From Bacillota bacterium (GTDB lineage: Bacteria > Bacillota > DSM-12270 > Thermacetogeniales > Thermacetogeniaceae), in contig JARYLU010000003.1 of assembly GCA_029907475.1 (NCBI GenBank), positions 62,001 to 126,000 on the forward strand: a DNA stretch of 64,000 nt. The letters are read 5' to 3'. Shown here in pieces: positions 10,001-19,779 of the stretch. The notes under the pieces were generated by a model. That model was not told the DNA's origin, ran no database searches, and was given only the letters and a program-made list of their open reading frames with translations. Each line of letters begins with the position of its first letter. Within the stretch, counting starts at the first letter, position 1. The translations under genes were made by a program, and so were the position numbers.

Positions 10001-10106
10001 CAGAGCAGCCAGAAAATTTTGTTGTAAAAAGGAATTTGCCTCAAGATGAAGAATACCTTTAATGAAAAATACAACAGCAGAACCCGCGGCAGAGGAGGTA
10101 GGCCAA

Positions 10107-10775
10107 ATGCTCGTTTCGACAACTACCGCACTCGCGCTCCGTTGTCCGAACTGTGGAAAAATACAGTACCGTGCCCTGTCTCTTTTTTCTTTTTCCGCTC
10201 AGAAAACAGTACGTTTCAACTGTGCTTGCGGGGCACCCCTTCTTTTGATCAGCACCAAGGATCGAAAGATTTTTTATTTTCAACTGGAATGTTTAATGTG
10301 TGAAGGGAGACACATCTTGCAGTATTCTTTAAGGGAAATTTGGTCCTCCAGGGTGATCAGCCTGACCTGCGAGGAGACCGGCCTCGAGGTAGGCTTTCTG
10401 GGCCCCCGGGACCAGGTAAAAAAGTGCATTGCCAACCAGGAGCGATCCTTGCGGGAAATGGCGGAGGACCTGGGTTTTGCGGATTATTTTACCAATCCCG
10501 AAATCATGTATGAAATCCTGGACTTCCTGCATAAAATTGCCGAAGAGGGGAATCTTTCTTGCCAGTGCGGCAACCTTCAGCTCGAAGTGGAAATCTTCGC
10601 GGAACGCGTCGAGCTGAGGTGTTCGAGCTGCGGGGCGCTCGGGGTGATTGATGCCGAATCTCAGGAGGACCTGGAGGCAGTTAAAAACACCTGGGAAATC
10701 AGGCTTAAGCCGGGGGGACTCCAGGTTTTCGGGTTCAGGAAAGTAGGGCGAAATCGAAGGCGTTCTAAGAAATAG
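10107..10775 (+). CDS. Cysteine-rich zinc-ribbon-like protein of unknown function
   Basis: About 222 residues with several CxxC or CxC knuckles: RCPNCGK (Cys13/Cys16), NCACG, CLMCEG, CQCG and CSSCG. This suggests two or more zinc ribbons separated by a helical stretch. I do not recognise the family. ATG at 10107 is chosen because AGAGGAGGT at 10091-10099 is seven bases upstream; an ATG at 10062 has no such site. The gene lies between spo0F and fba and ends 17 bases before fba, so it may belong to the same transcript. A regulatory or RNA-binding role would be guesswork. Confidence 0.65.
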   Translation: MLVSTTTALALRCPNCGKIQYRALSLFSFSAQKTVRFNCACGAPLLLISTKDRKIFYFQLECLMCEGRHILQYSLREIWSSRVISLTCEETGLEVGFLGPRDQVKKCIANQERSLREMAEDLGFADYFTNPEIMYEILDFLHKIAEEGNLSCQCGNLQLEVEIFAERVELRCSSCGALGVIDAESQEDLEAVKNTWEIRLKPGGLQVFGFRKVGRNRRRSKK

Positions 10776-10792
10776 AAGGGAGGATCATCCCG

Positions 10793-11647
10793 GTGGGACT
10801 TGTCAGCATCTCAGAACTCCTTGCCAGGGCGGAAGCCGGCGGGTATGCGGTCGGGGCCTTTAATTGCAATAACATGGAAATAGTGCAGGCCATTATGGAA
10901 GCGGCCGAGTCGGAAAGGTCGCCGGTCATCCTTCAGGCAAGCCAGGGTGCGATCAAATACGCAGGGATCAATTACATCGTCGCCCTGGCTCGCGAAGCCG
11001 CGGCCGGGGCGCGGGTTCCTGTTGCCCTGCATCTCGACCACGGTACAGATTTTGCCCAGGTAATGCTTTGTATCAGACACGGGTTCAGTTCGGTTATGAT
11101 CGACGGGTCCCGTTACCCTTTGCTGGAGAATATCGCGCTAACCCGAAGGGTGGTTGAGGTTGCCCAGGCGGTAGGCGTTTCTGTTGAAGGGGAACTCGGC
11201 CGGATCACCGGAACCGAAGACGAGATCAGTGTCACGGAACGGGAAGCCTTTTTTACCGATCCCGAGGAAGCTCGCGTTTTCGTCCGCGAAACAGGGGTGA
11301 ATGCTCTTGCGGTTGCCATTGGCACCGCACACGGGCGCTATAAGGGGAAGCCGGAACTTGATTTTCCGCGCCTCGCGAAAATTCGCGAACTCACCGGAGT
11401 CTCCCTTGTACTGCATGGCTCTTCGGGTGTCCCGGACGAGGACATTAAACAGGCAATTGCGTTAGGTGTTCGCAAGATTAATATCGACACGAACATCCGG
11501 GAGGCCTTTGTGGCGGAAATGCGTCAGGTAATCGGGGAAAACCCGGGCGAAATCGATCCCCGGAAGATTTTGGGGCCCGCCCGCGCGGCGGCGCGGGAGA
11601 TCATCAGGGAAAAAATTCGTCTTTTCGGGTGCGCCGGGAGGGCCTGA
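10793..11647 (+). CDS. fba: Fructose-bisphosphate aldolase, class II
   Basis: A 284-residue zinc aldolase that interconverts fructose 1,6-bisphosphate with DHAP and glyceraldehyde 3-phosphate. The zinc ligands and catalytic segments are present: HLDHGTD, VEGELG, IGTAHG, LHGSSG and the C-terminal INIDTN. GTG at 10793 follows GGGAGG. Its placement with the transaldolase-family gene and glpX makes a small glycolysis/gluconeogenesis/pentose cluster, as in Bacillus. Confidence 0.95.
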   Translation: MGLVSISELLARAEAGGYAVGAFNCNNMEIVQAIMEAAESERSPVILQASQGAIKYAGINYIVALAREAAAGARVPVALHLDHGTDFAQVMLCIRHGFSSVMIDGSRYPLLENIALTRRVVEVAQAVGVSVEGELGRITGTEDEISVTEREAFFTDPEEARVFVRETGVNALAVAIGTAHGRYKGKPELDFPRLAKIRELTGVSLVLHGSSGVPDEDIKQAIALGVRKINIDTNIREAFVAEMRQVIGENPGEIDPRKILGPARAAAREIIREKIRLFGCAGRA

Positions 11648-11708
11648 AAAGCCGCGACCTTTTCTTCAGGATTGGAGTTCAAAGTGGCATGTAAAGGAGA
11701 GAGCTTAA

Positions 11709-12356
11709 TTGGAAATATTTCTTGATACAGCTAATGTAGCTGAGATCCGGGAAGGTATTAAATGGGGCGTGGTTTCCGGTGTAACCACAAACCCCACGCT
11801 GGTTGCAAAAGAAGGGCGGAGCTTTCACCAGGTGCTGAAGGAGATCTGCGGCCTCGTGGAGGGTCCTGTCAGCGCCGAGGTCCTCAGTTTGGAACTAAAC
11901 GGAATGCTTCAGGAAGCGAGGGAACTGGCCGGGCTCGCTCCCAACATCGTAATTAAGATTCCCATTACGCCGGCAGGTTTGGAGGCTGTAAGGATTTTGG
12001 CGGGGGAAGGGATCCGGGCAAATGTTACACTTGTTTTTTCTGCTCCTCAGGCTCTGCTTGCAGCACGCGCCGGGGCGGCCTTTGTAAGTCCTTTTATCGG
12101 GAGAATTGACGACATTGGGCAGGACGGGACCGTTGTTCTCGGGGACATGATCGATATTTTCCGCAATTACCGGTATCCCACCAGGGTAATCGCCGCCAGC
12201 ATTCGCCACCCCTGGCACGTTTTAGAGGCGGCCCGGCTGGGCGCAGATATTGCGACCGTCCCCTTTGGAGTGCTTGCCCAAATGTTTAAACATCCCCTGA
12301 CCGACCTGGGGATTGCCCGCTTCCAAGCGGATTGGGAGAAAGTGAAGGGAATTTAG
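11709..12356 (+). CDS. Transaldolase-family protein (TalC/fructose-6-phosphate aldolase type)
   Basis: A 215-residue short-form transaldolase barrel. It begins [10 protein letters not shown], has [13 protein letters not shown], and carries the Schiff-base lysine in IVIKIPIT. The C-terminal [21 protein letters not shown] is typical of the TalC/YwjH group. Short members may act as transaldolase or as fructose-6-phosphate aldolase, and the sequence alone does not settle which. TTG at 11709 follows AAAGGAGAG. It lies between fba and glpX as in Bacillus, but murAB, which follows tal there, is absent here. Confidence 0.9.
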   Translation: MEIFLDTANVAEIREGIKWGVVSGVTTNPTLVAKEGRSFHQVLKEICGLVEGPVSAEVLSLELNGMLQEARELAGLAPNIVIKIPITPAGLEAVRILAGEGIRANVTLVFSAPQALLAARAGAAFVSPFIGRIDDIGQDGTVVLGDMIDIFRNYRYPTRVIAASIRHPWHVLEAARLGADIATVPFGVLAQMFKHPLTDLGIARFQADWEKVKGI

Positions 12357-12396
12357 GACAGCCGGGAAGCGCGAAACGCAGAGGAGAGGAGCAGGC

Positions 12397-13365
12397 ATGG
12401 AGCGGGAGCTTACTTTAGAATTTGTCCGGGTGACAGAGGCCGCGGCTTTAGCTGCCGGTCGCTGGATGGGGCGCGGAGACAAGGAAAAGGCCGATGATGC
12501 CGCTGTAACCGCGATGCGCCGGATGTTTGACACCGTCCAGATCGATGGAACTGTTGTCATTGGGGAAGGGGAGATGGACGAGGCTCCGATGCTCTACACC
12601 GGAGAAAAGGTAGGCACCGGCTCTCCTCCGGAAGTGGATGTGGCCGTCGATCCCCTCGAAGGAACAAATATTGTTGCAAAGGGCCTGACAGGAGCGATCT
12701 CGGTGCTGGCGGTTGCCCCCCGGGGGTGCCTCCTTCATGCTCCTGATATGTATATGGATAAAATCGCCGTAGGGCCGAAAGCTGCCGGGAAAATAAGTTT
12801 ACAGGCATCTGTCGAGGAAAATATTAAGGCCGTTGCCGGGGCTTTGAAGAAAAGAGTAGAAGATCTCACCGTGGTCATTCTTGACCGCCCTCGCCATGAA
12901 GAGTTAATCCAGCAGGCCAGGAAGGCAGGGGCGCGGATCCAACTGATTTCCGACGGGGATGTGGCCCCCGCGGTAGCCGTCGCTTTTGAAGGCACGGGAG
13001 TAGACATGTTGCTCGGGATTGGCGGGGCCCCCGAAGGCGTGCTTGCTGCAGCCGCCCTCCGCTGTTTGGGCGGTGAAATGCAGGCCCGGCTCTGGCCAAT
13101 GGATGATGACGATGTGGCGCGGGCCGGGAAAATGGGAATTACCGATTTCCGGCGGATCCTGACGATGGACGAACTGGTAAGAGGCGAAGAGGTGGTTTTT
13201 GCCGCGACCGGGATTACGGACAGCACCCTGCTCCGCGGGGTTCACTATACCTCCTGGGGGGCGCGGACTCATTCCGTTGTGATGCGGGGACGCACCGGAA
13301 CGATTCGATTTATTGATGCCCGGCACCTTTTTTCCCGCAAGCCTGATTACGCACGGCCCTGCTAG
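12397..13365 (+). CDS. glpX: Fructose-1,6-bisphosphatase, class II
   Basis: A 322-residue GlpX-type phosphatase of gluconeogenesis. It has the metal-binding segments WMGRGDKEKADDAAV, GEGEMDEAPML and DVAVDPLEGT, and the C-terminal GITDSTLLRGV. ATG at 12397 follows GAGGAGAGGAG. Together with fba it controls flux through fructose 1,6-bisphosphate. It is the last gene before the rho promoter. Confidence 0.96.
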   Translation: MERELTLEFVRVTEAAALAAGRWMGRGDKEKADDAAVTAMRRMFDTVQIDGTVVIGEGEMDEAPMLYTGEKVGTGSPPEVDVAVDPLEGTNIVAKGLTGAISVLAVAPRGCLLHAPDMYMDKIAVGPKAAGKISLQASVEENIKAVAGALKKRVEDLTVVILDRPRHEELIQQARKAGARIQLISDGDVAPAVAVAFEGTGVDMLLGIGGAPEGVLAAAALRCLGGEMQARLWPMDDDDVARAGKMGITDFRRILTMDELVRGEEVVFAATGITDSTLLRGVHYTSWGARTHSVVMRGRTGTIRFIDARHLFSRKPDYARPC

Positions 13366-13366
13366 C

Positions 13367-13396
13367 TTGACTTTTGAAGCCTGATGGTGTTATGAT
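13367..13396 (+). promoter_or_regulatory. Sigma-A promoter for rho
   Basis: TTGACT at 13367-13372 and TATGAT at 13391-13396 are separated by 18 bases, starting just after the glpX stop. The predicted start near 13403 gives a leader of roughly 210 bases before rho. Confidence 0.65.
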
Positions 13397-13615
13397 TTGA
13401 GATGACACTTACCTACCTTTTGTTTATCCCTTGTTTGTTCCTTAGTTTATCCCTGCTGAACTTGCGTGAACACCCCACAGGTGAGCCGCTTATTCAATGT
13501 TTTTCCTCATCTTTTTACCTGTCTGTTTCCCGGTATTAGTGCCGGGTTTCCTGGAATTTACCGGGTACCCGGTTAGTTTCCGGTTAGTTTAAATTTACAG
13601 ATAAGGGGGATTTTC
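13397..13615 (+). promoter_or_regulatory. Long pyrimidine-rich rho leader, possible autoregulatory rut region
   Basis: The untranslated leader is rich in C and T and poor in G over its first 150 bases, with runs such as TTTATCCCTTGTTTG and TTTTTCCTCATC. Such unstructured pyrimidine-rich RNA is what Rho binds. Near the end lie small hairpins: CCCGG/CCGGG around 13531-13550 and the palindrome ACCGGGTACCCGGT near 13558-13571. Autoregulation by Rho-dependent attenuation is known in other bacteria; here it is inference. Confidence 0.4.
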
Positions 13616-14866
13616 TTGAACGTTGCAGAGTTAGAGCAGAAGACGATGGCAGAGCTCCTTAAGATTGCCCGGGAATTGGAAATATCTGGTTACTCCCGGC
13701 TCCGAAAAAAAGAATTGATTTTTGAAATTATGAAGGCCCAAACGGTAAAGGATGGCCTGCTCTTTGCCCAGGGAGTCCTCGAGATCCTTCCCGACGGTTA
13801 CGGGTTTTTGCGTCCTTTTGCCTATGTCCCAAGCCACGACGATATCTATGTCTCACCTTCCCAGATCAGGCGCTTTGATTTAAGAACCGGGGACAAGGTC
13901 GCCGGACAGGTACGGGCCCCCAAGGAAACAGAGCGTTTTTATGCTCTCCTGCGGGTTGAAACCGTTAACGGTTATTCACCCGAGCAGTCAGCCGAGCGGC
14001 TGCACTTTGATGCTTTAACACCGATTTTCCCAAATGAAAGAATCACGCTAGAGACGCAAAATGGCGATGTTTCCTGTCGGATTATCGATTTGATCGCGCC
14101 TTTAGGAAGGGGCCAGCGGGGTCTCATCGTTGCTCCCCCTAAAGCCGGAAAAACCTTTTTATTAAAAAAGATCGCGAACGCCATTACGACTAATTATCCG
14201 GACGTCGATTTAATGGTCCTGTTGATTGACGAGCGCCCCGAAGAGGTAACCGATATGCAGCGCTCGGTCCAGGGGGAAGTTGTCAGCTCTACCTTCGACG
14301 AGCCTCCTGACAATCATGTTAAAGTCTCGGAAATGTTGTTGGAGCGGGCAAAGCGTTTGGTGGAACACAAAAGGGATGTCGTCATCCTCCTGGACAGCAT
14401 TACCCGCCTGGCGCGCGCCTATAACCTGGTCGTCCCGCCGTCCGGGCGTACCCTTTCAGGTGGCGTCGATCCTACGGCCCTCCACAAACCCAAGCGCTTT
14501 TTCGGGGCCGCAAGGAATATTGAAGAGGGGGGGAGTCTCACGATTCTGGCGACTGCCCTGATTGAAACGGGAAGCCGGATGGATGAAGTGATTTTTGAAG
14601 AGTTTAAAGGCACCGGGAACATGGAGCTGGTGCTTGACCGGAAATTGTCCGAAAAGCGGATTTTCCCGGCGATGGATGTGAAGCGTTCCGGTACGAGGAG
14701 GGAGGAGCTTCTGCTCAGTAAAGAAGAGCTGGAACTTGTCTGGAATTTCCGGAGGATGTTCGCCTCTTACGGCACGAGCGAGATTATCGAAATGTTAATC
14801 GACGCCATGCAGAAGACAAGAGCGAACCGGGATCTCTTGCGGGCTTTACCCCAACTCTTTAAGTAG
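13616..14866 (+). CDS. rho: Transcription termination factor Rho
   Basis: A 416-residue RNA-dependent hexameric helicase. It has an N-terminal Rho_N helical domain ([21 protein letters not shown]), an OSB-type cold-shock RNA-binding domain ([19 protein letters not shown]), and a RecA-like motor with Walker [10 protein letters not shown] and Walker [20 protein letters not shown] at 13616 follows AAGGGGGA. It has the standard length for Gram-positive Rho without an N-terminal insertion. In Bacillus rpmE follows directly; here a helicase, a peptidase and chemotaxis genes separate rho from rpmE. Confidence 0.97.
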   Translation: MNVAELEQKTMAELLKIARELEISGYSRLRKKELIFEIMKAQTVKDGLLFAQGVLEILPDGYGFLRPFAYVPSHDDIYVSPSQIRRFDLRTGDKVAGQVRAPKETERFYALLRVETVNGYSPEQSAERLHFDALTPIFPNERITLETQNGDVSCRIIDLIAPLGRGQRGLIVAPPKAGKTFLLKKIANAITTNYPDVDLMVLLIDERPEEVTDMQRSVQGEVVSSTFDEPPDNHVKVSEMLLERAKRLVEHKRDVVILLDSITRLARAYNLVVPPSGRTLSGGVDPTALHKPKRFFGAARNIEEGGSLTILATALIETGSRMDEVIFEEFKGTGNMELVLDRKLSEKRIFPAMDVKRSGTRREELLLSKEELELVWNFRRMFASYGTSEIIEMLIDAMQKTRANRDLLRALPQLFK

Positions 14867-15183
14867 TTCCGCCAATTTCGAATTTCCCCCAGAACGTTCA
14901 TGGCATTTCCGGGTTCTGCCGCTTAGCTTCCTTATTTGCGGTAGCCTCCGCTTTTGCCATGGATATCTGCCGGCAAGCCCCTGCGCTTGATCCTGATCTC
15001 TTTGCACCGGTGTACATTTTGCCTGCTCTCGATGGCGTTCCGGACAACCTTTATTCCCTGTCTTAAAAATATGTCCCGATTTCCTTGCTCTTGTTCCCGG
15101 ACTCCGGTCGGTTGCCAGGCAAGCACTGTTTTTTGGCAGGATAATGGGAGGAGCGGGGCGTAATAATAGCGAGGGGTTTTGCG
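14867..15183 (+). repeat. Intergenic region with a partial copy of the dispersed repeat (copy A, 15058-15127)
   Basis: This 317-base gap has no gene. Bases 15058-15127 match the left flank and left core edge of the 19.3-kb repeat: a TTAAAAATATG segment, then CTTGC, then a 26-base block ending in TTGCCAGGCAAGCACT. After that the match stops. The remainder shows nothing recognisable apart from a ribosome site (GAGGGG) for the next gene. Confidence 0.6.
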
Positions 15184-17118
15184 ATGAAAGTCACTGCTTC
15201 ACCTGTGGAAAAAACCTTCCGCAGGATCCTGCCTCAAGCGATCTTTAACTACGAAGTGCGGGAGCAGCAGATTGAGATGGCTCTACTTGTTGAGAGGGCC
15301 CTGCTGCACGAAAACAACTTGCTGGCAGAGGCAGGGACGGGTACGGGTAAAAGTTTCGCTTATCTTATTCCGCTGGCTTACTATCTGGCAGAGAACGGCG
15401 GTAGGGCAGTTGTCAGCACTGCCACCATCACACTTCAGGAGCAGCTTGTTAAAAAAGATATTCCCTTCCTGGAGAGCGTTTTGGGTTTGGATTATCAGGC
15501 TCAACTGGCAAAAGGTAAAGGAAACTACCTCTGTCTCTTACGGCTTGTTGAGGAACCGCTCAACAGGTCTCTTTTCCAGGATGATCATGTGCTTACCCAA
15601 CTCAGGGATTGGGTTGATCGGACGGAAACGGGCGACAGGTCCGAACTCCCCTTTGAACCAGGTGAAATCTGGAGCCGTATCTGTCCCGACGATTCCTGCC
15701 CGGGCCGGAAGTGTTATTTTTACAAGGAATGTTTTTATTTTAAGGCGAGAAACCGGCTGGAGCAGGCAAAATTAGTGATCTGCAACCATGCCCTGTTTTT
15801 TACGGACCTGAATATTAGAGATCACAGTGAGGGTTTAGCTTCCTTGCTCCCGCAATATCAGATTGTCGTCTTCGACGAAGCACAGCACTTGGAAAAGGCT
15901 GCCCAGAAAACCATGGGTGCCGAGGTGTCTAACATGCGCCTGCCGGTCTTGCTGTTCCAGTTGCGCAACCGGGAGGGCTGCAATTATGATGCGATCCAGA
16001 AAGCCCTGGCACTTAACGACGAATTTTTCGCCGCAGTTGCCGCAGGCAATGGTGCCGGAAGCGGCAATTTTTTAATGCGGGATGACCCAAACATTGCCGC
16101 CCTGGGAGAAGAGCTCCTGAAGGCAGTCAAAAACACAGTGGATTTATTTGATCGAGACTGCATCAGCGATCGGGAGGATGCTTTATTTTCTTGCCTTGAG
16201 CGCTACAACGGCGACTTGCAAGAGATTCTTTCCGCACGCGATCTAAACAGGGTTTACTGGGTCGAGCAGAGCCGGACGAACAGGCGCCTGCTTATTACCC
16301 TGCATGCCACCCCGCTTGATGTATCTGAAAGCCTTTCTCAGCTTCTTTTTGAAAGAGAAGATGTTACCAGCGTGATTATGACCTCGGCGACCCTGAGTGT
16401 CTGCGGGGATTATTCATATTTTAAGGCCTCAGTTGGTTGCCTCGCAGCCCAGGAACTTTCGGTGGCATCCCCCTTTAACTACGAAGAACAGTGCCTTCTT
16501 TACCTTCCGGACGGGCTGCCGGACCCCAAAAGGCCGGATTTCTACGAACAGGTGACTCCTTTCATTGAAGAGATCTTAATCAAGACAGAAGGGCGTGCCT
16601 TTGTGCTGTTCACCTCTTACAGGGGATTGAACGAGGTCTATGAACGTTTGGCCGCAAGGCTCCCCTGGACGGTCCTGAAACAGGGGGATTTGCCCAAACA
16701 GAGACTGCTGGGGAGCTTCAGGCAGGACATTCACTCGGTGCTCTTTGCGACGGCATCTTTTTGGGAGGGCGTGGATGTCCCGGGGGAGGCCCTCTCCTGT
16801 GTAATCCTGGTGAAACTTCCCTTCGCCGTGCCGGATGACCCGATCACGGAAGCGAAGATCAAAGCCATTGAACTTTCCGGCGGAAACCCTTTTTTGAGCT
16901 ACTCTTTGCCCGAGGCGGTCATCCGCTTCAAGCAGGGTTTTGGGAGGCTGATCCGGACACGGGAGGACAGGGGGATTGTAGCCATCCTGGACCCTCGCAT
17001 CAGGAGCAGGTGGTACGGGAGGTATTTTCTCCGCTCCCTCCCTAAGTGCCGGGAAATCTCCAGCCTCGAGAATTTGAATGTCTTTTTAACTTTCCCGCCG
17101 GAAAGTCCCCGTCCGTAA
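15184..17118 (+). CDS. DinG/XPD-type ATP-dependent DNA helicase
   Basis: A 644-residue superfamily 2 helicase. Motif I is AEAGTGTGKSF (about residues 51-61) and motif II is VVFDEAQHL. An iron-sulfur-type cysteine set lies between them (NYLC, then CPDDSCPGRKC and ECF), as in DinG and XPD. Late motifs include FATASFWEGVDVPGEAL and QGFGRLIRT. DinG-type enzymes unwind 5'-to-3' and resolve R-loops and recombination intermediates. ATG at 15184 follows GAGGGG. No 3'-5' exonuclease domain is fused at the N-terminus, unlike many Bacillus DinG proteins. Confidence 0.9.
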   Translation: MKVTASPVEKTFRRILPQAIFNYEVREQQIEMALLVERALLHENNLLAEAGTGTGKSFAYLIPLAYYLAENGGRAVVSTATITLQEQLVKKDIPFLESVLGLDYQAQLAKGKGNYLCLLRLVEEPLNRSLFQDDHVLTQLRDWVDRTETGDRSELPFEPGEIWSRICPDDSCPGRKCYFYKECFYFKARNRLEQAKLVICNHALFFTDLNIRDHSEGLASLLPQYQIVVFDEAQHLEKAAQKTMGAEVSNMRLPVLLFQLRNREGCNYDAIQKALALNDEFFAAVAAGNGAGSGNFLMRDDPNIAALGEELLKAVKNTVDLFDRDCISDREDALFSCLERYNGDLQEILSARDLNRVYWVEQSRTNRRLLITLHATPLDVSESLSQLLFEREDVTSVIMTSATLSVCGDYSYFKASVGCLAAQELSVASPFNYEEQCLLYLPDGLPDPKRPDFYEQVTPFIEEILIKTEGRAFVLFTSYRGLNEVYERLAARLPWTVLKQGDLPKQRLLGSFRQDIHSVLFATASFWEGVDVPGEALSCVILVKLPFAVPDDPITEAKIKAIELSGGNPFLSYSLPEAVIRFKQGFGRLIRTREDRGIVAILDPRIRSRWYGRYFLRSLPKCREISSLENLNVFLTFPPESPRP

Positions 17119-17278
17119 GAGCCGGGAATGAAGGCGTAGCCTTTTTGGGTGGCGGTATCCCGCCCGCACCACCCGGCCTGGAACGCCGGGAGCGGCCTCA
17201 GGCAGGACGAGGCAAAATGAATAAATTTTGGGGGGATGGCAAAAATAGAGAGGTAACCGGATTAGTGAGGTGAGATCA

Positions 17279-18178
17279 GTGCTCAACAGGAAAGGGAGAT
17301 GGATCGGACTGTTCGTGTTTTTCCTGGTCTGGCCGGTCCTGTGCTCTGTTCCCCGGGCTTCCGGTTACCTCGCGGAGGATAGCTTTACCCCTTACTGGTT
17401 AGAACCGAAACAAGCCTTTCGGGAGCAGGCAACAGAGCGCGCGACAGGAGCCCCCCCACTTACTTACGAGGTAAAGCAGGGGGATACCTTGTGGGGTTTA
17501 GCCCGGAGAGTTGAACTGGATCCGGAAACGATCAGATCTGCGAACGGTCTCAAAGAAAACGCCGTCCTGCGCCCCGGTCAAATTTTAGTGCTTCCGGTAC
17601 AAGCGGAACTCACCCACCGGGTGGCACCTGGCGAAACTCTGTGGTCGCTGGCGCAGCGTTACCGCGTAAGCGTCGCACGGTTAATGGCGTGGAACCAGAT
17701 CAAGGACCCCGCCGGTCTCGCGGTGGGAAAGGAACTGATTATTCCTGGAAGAAGGAATACCACTGCGCGGTCTTTAGAAAGCCAACGCAACGCGGCACGG
17801 GGTGGGGACGACGCCCTGGCCTGGCCGCTGCTGGGAGAAATCACTTCTTTTTTCGGCCCCCGGGGGGACGAGTTCCACCACGGGCTTGATATCGCTGGAG
17901 AGGTGAGCGATCTGGTGAGGGCGGCGCAGGAGGGCGAGGTTATTTTCACCGGATGGCTTGGCGTTTACGGAAAGACGGTCATGCTGGAGCACAGTAATGG
18001 AAATAAAACACTTTACGGGCACCTGCAGGATATTTTAGTAGAAACGGGGGATTTTGTGGAAAAGGGACGAACCATCGCCCGTGTCGGTTCTTCCGGGAGG
18101 GCGACGGGGCCCCACCTCCACTTTGAGCTGCGGCAAAACGACCGGGCTGTCAATCCCCTCCCTTACCTGAGCAGGTAA
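17279..18178 (+). CDS. Secreted LysM-LysM-M23 peptidoglycan peptidase
   Basis: About 299 residues. An N-terminal signal or membrane segment (LFVFFLVWPVLC) is followed by two LysM repeats at about residues 63-107 and 110-155. A LytM/M23 metallopeptidase domain has His201 in HHGLD and His279/His281 in GPHLHFEL as zinc and catalytic residues. GTG at 17279 follows GAGGTGA; GTG at 17270 is the alternative. The protein should bind and cut or regulate peptidoglycan outside the membrane. A Bacillus-like SpoIIQ (also M23) is missing from its usual locus further on, but the two LysM domains make this more like a NlpD/DipM-type wall hydrolase than SpoIIQ. Confidence 0.88.
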   Translation: MLNRKGRWIGLFVFFLVWPVLCSVPRASGYLAEDSFTPYWLEPKQAFREQATERATGAPPLTYEVKQGDTLWGLARRVELDPETIRSANGLKENAVLRPGQILVLPVQAELTHRVAPGETLWSLAQRYRVSVARLMAWNQIKDPAGLAVGKELIIPGRRNTTARSLESQRNAARGGDDALAWPLLGEITSFFGPRGDEFHHGLDIAGEVSDLVRAAQEGEVIFTGWLGVYGKTVMLEHSNGNKTLYGHLQDILVETGDFVEKGRTIARVGSSGRATGPHLHFELRQNDRAVNPLPYLSR

Positions 18179-18228
18179 CTTTTACGGGACGCTTGCGTAT
18201 GTCGCACGAAAATACCAAAAAACACAAG

Positions 18229-18266
18229 GCGGCTTCATCCGAATAAGGAGAAGCCGCTCTTATTTT
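18229..18266 (+). terminator. Hairpin terminator after the LysM/M23 gene
   Basis: GCGGCTTC (18229-18236) pairs with GAAGCCGC (18250-18257) across a 13-base loop and is followed by TCTTATTTT. A weaker outer inverted repeat (GTCGCACGAAAAT with ATTTTCGTGTCGC) encloses it. Confidence 0.6.
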
Positions 18267-18436
18267 ACCCATTTTCGTGTCGCATCCTTCCCTGATCCTA
18301 AATTTTCAGAAGGAAGGAAAATAAGAGTATACCTGCAATAAAGAGGGAAGCGAACGTTCGTAATTCAGGAGGGGCTGCCGAGCCGCGACCTGCAACGACA
18401 TAGCTCACAATAATTAGGTATTATCTCCTAAATAAT

Positions 18437-18757
<321 letters not shown>

Positions 18758-18763
<6 letters not shown>

Positions 18764-18789
18764 GGCAAGATACCCTACTGTTTTTTTTA
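18758..18789 (+). terminator. Strong intrinsic terminator upstream of cheW
   Basis: A perfect 9-base stem ACAGTAGGG / CCCTACTGT with a 6-base loop is flanked by an A-run and an 8-base T-run. It closes whatever transcript crosses the CAAT tract, insulating it from cheW. Confidence 0.85.
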
Positions 18790-18839
18790 TTTGTTTTCCG
18801 GGATACCCCGGGCAATCATGGCTGGAGGGAGGTGGAAAA

Positions 18840-19331
18840 ATGGCTGAACTGCAGATGGTGCTTTTCAAGTTGGGAGAGGTAGAGTTTGGAGTCCCGATTG
18901 CTAAGGTACAGGAAATTATCAAAACACCGGCGATTACCGGTCTTCCCAACTCGCCCGGTTTTCTCAGGGGGGTTATTAATTTAAGAGATAAGGTGGTTCC
19001 CGTTGTCGATCTAAGCGAAAAGCTGGGATTGGGAAGACGAGATGCCGAGGATTCACGTGTCGTCATCGTCAACGTCCTCGGAAATACAGTAGGCTTAACG
19101 GTTGATTTCGTAACTGAAGTCCTCAAACTGGAAGAAAAGCAAATCGAAACAGATCTCGAAAGCTGCGGCAAAAAAAACCCGATTATTGCGGCAATTGCAA
19201 AGGTCGACCAAAGGTTAATCATTCTCCTGAATTTAGATGAGCTGCTGACCACAGCAGAGACCTTTCTTTTAAACGAAGAAACAATCCAGGACATCAAAAC
19301 CAACGGATGCAGCCTTTGTAAAAGTTATTAA
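18840..19331 (+). CDS. cheW: Chemotaxis coupling protein CheW
   Basis: A 163-residue CheW/SH3-like adaptor. It begins QMVLFKLGEVEFGVPIAKV, with the family core NSPGFLRGVINLRDKVVPVVDL and the C-terminal LIILLNLDELL. It links methyl-accepting receptors to the CheA kinase at the inner membrane face. ATG at 18840 follows GGAGGGAGGTGG. It pairs with the chemoreceptor gene 450 bases downstream. No cheA or cheY is in the window, so the pair supplements a system encoded elsewhere. The short cysteine-containing C-terminus (CSLCKSY) is unusual. Confidence 0.93.
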   Translation: MAELQMVLFKLGEVEFGVPIAKVQEIIKTPAITGLPNSPGFLRGVINLRDKVVPVVDLSEKLGLGRRDAEDSRVVIVNVLGNTVGLTVDFVTEVLKLEEKQIETDLESCGKKNPIIAAIAKVDQRLIILLNLDELLTTAETFLLNEETIQDIKTNGCSLCKSY

Positions 19332-19347
19332 GAGGCCGGAAGCCTCT

Positions 19348-19757
19348 GCCCTGAAAAATATGATCCAGGTCATCCTTGCGCTCGCTCCCGCTACTCCGGT
19401 CGGTTGCCAGGCAAGCACTTCCACTCGCTCCTGATTCCGCTCCGGACAGCACCACGGCTTGCTTCGGGAGTTCTAGGCTGCTGCGGAAAACCTCCGCAAC
19501 TTTATATCCATTTATTCCACGCTTTGAACCGGCGATTCGCCGTTACTTTATTTCGTTTTCGCCGTGTTGAAAGTCCTCGCAGCCTGAACTGTCAACCTCG
19601 CGGCGCCGGGGGCTGTTACCCGTCGCTCCATATGTCGCTTGTCAAGGCTTGCCTGGCTTAGTAGCGAGGGTAACAACTCCGTAAGGTCTTCGGGTGCAAA
19701 AGAAACCTTTTATTTCTCTCTTCTGATGGTGCCGCATGAGCGGCATAAAGGTCTAAG
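19348..19757 (+). repeat. Dispersed intergenic repeat, full copy B (core in orientation 1)
   Basis: The 448-base gap between cheW and the chemoreceptor is mostly this element. The left flank is 19348-19385 and ends in CCTTGCGCTCG. The core has an 11-base terminal inverted repeat, GCCAGGCAAGC (19406-19416) and GCTTGCCTGGC (19647-19657), plus CGCTACT/AGTAGCG. The right flank is 19685-19757 and contains GGTGCCGCATGAGCGGCA. It is homologous to copies at 47.0-47.4, 40.8, 42.3 and 15.1 kb. Open frames here are readings of the repeat, not genes. Confidence 0.85.
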
Positions 19758-19779
19758 AAAAAATAAGGAGGGGTTTGGA

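Noticed and set aside
17279-18178. The LysM/M23 peptidase as a relocated SpoIIQ
   Set aside because: Two LysM domains and position between a helicase and chemotaxis genes do not fit SpoIIQ, and no forespore promoter was seen.
19376-19705. Reading frames in repeat copy B, and a matching 128-residue minus-strand frame at 47018-47404, with similar predicted peptides
   Set aside because: They are similar only because the same repeat is read in both places. There is no ribosome site, and the frames cross the repeat boundaries.
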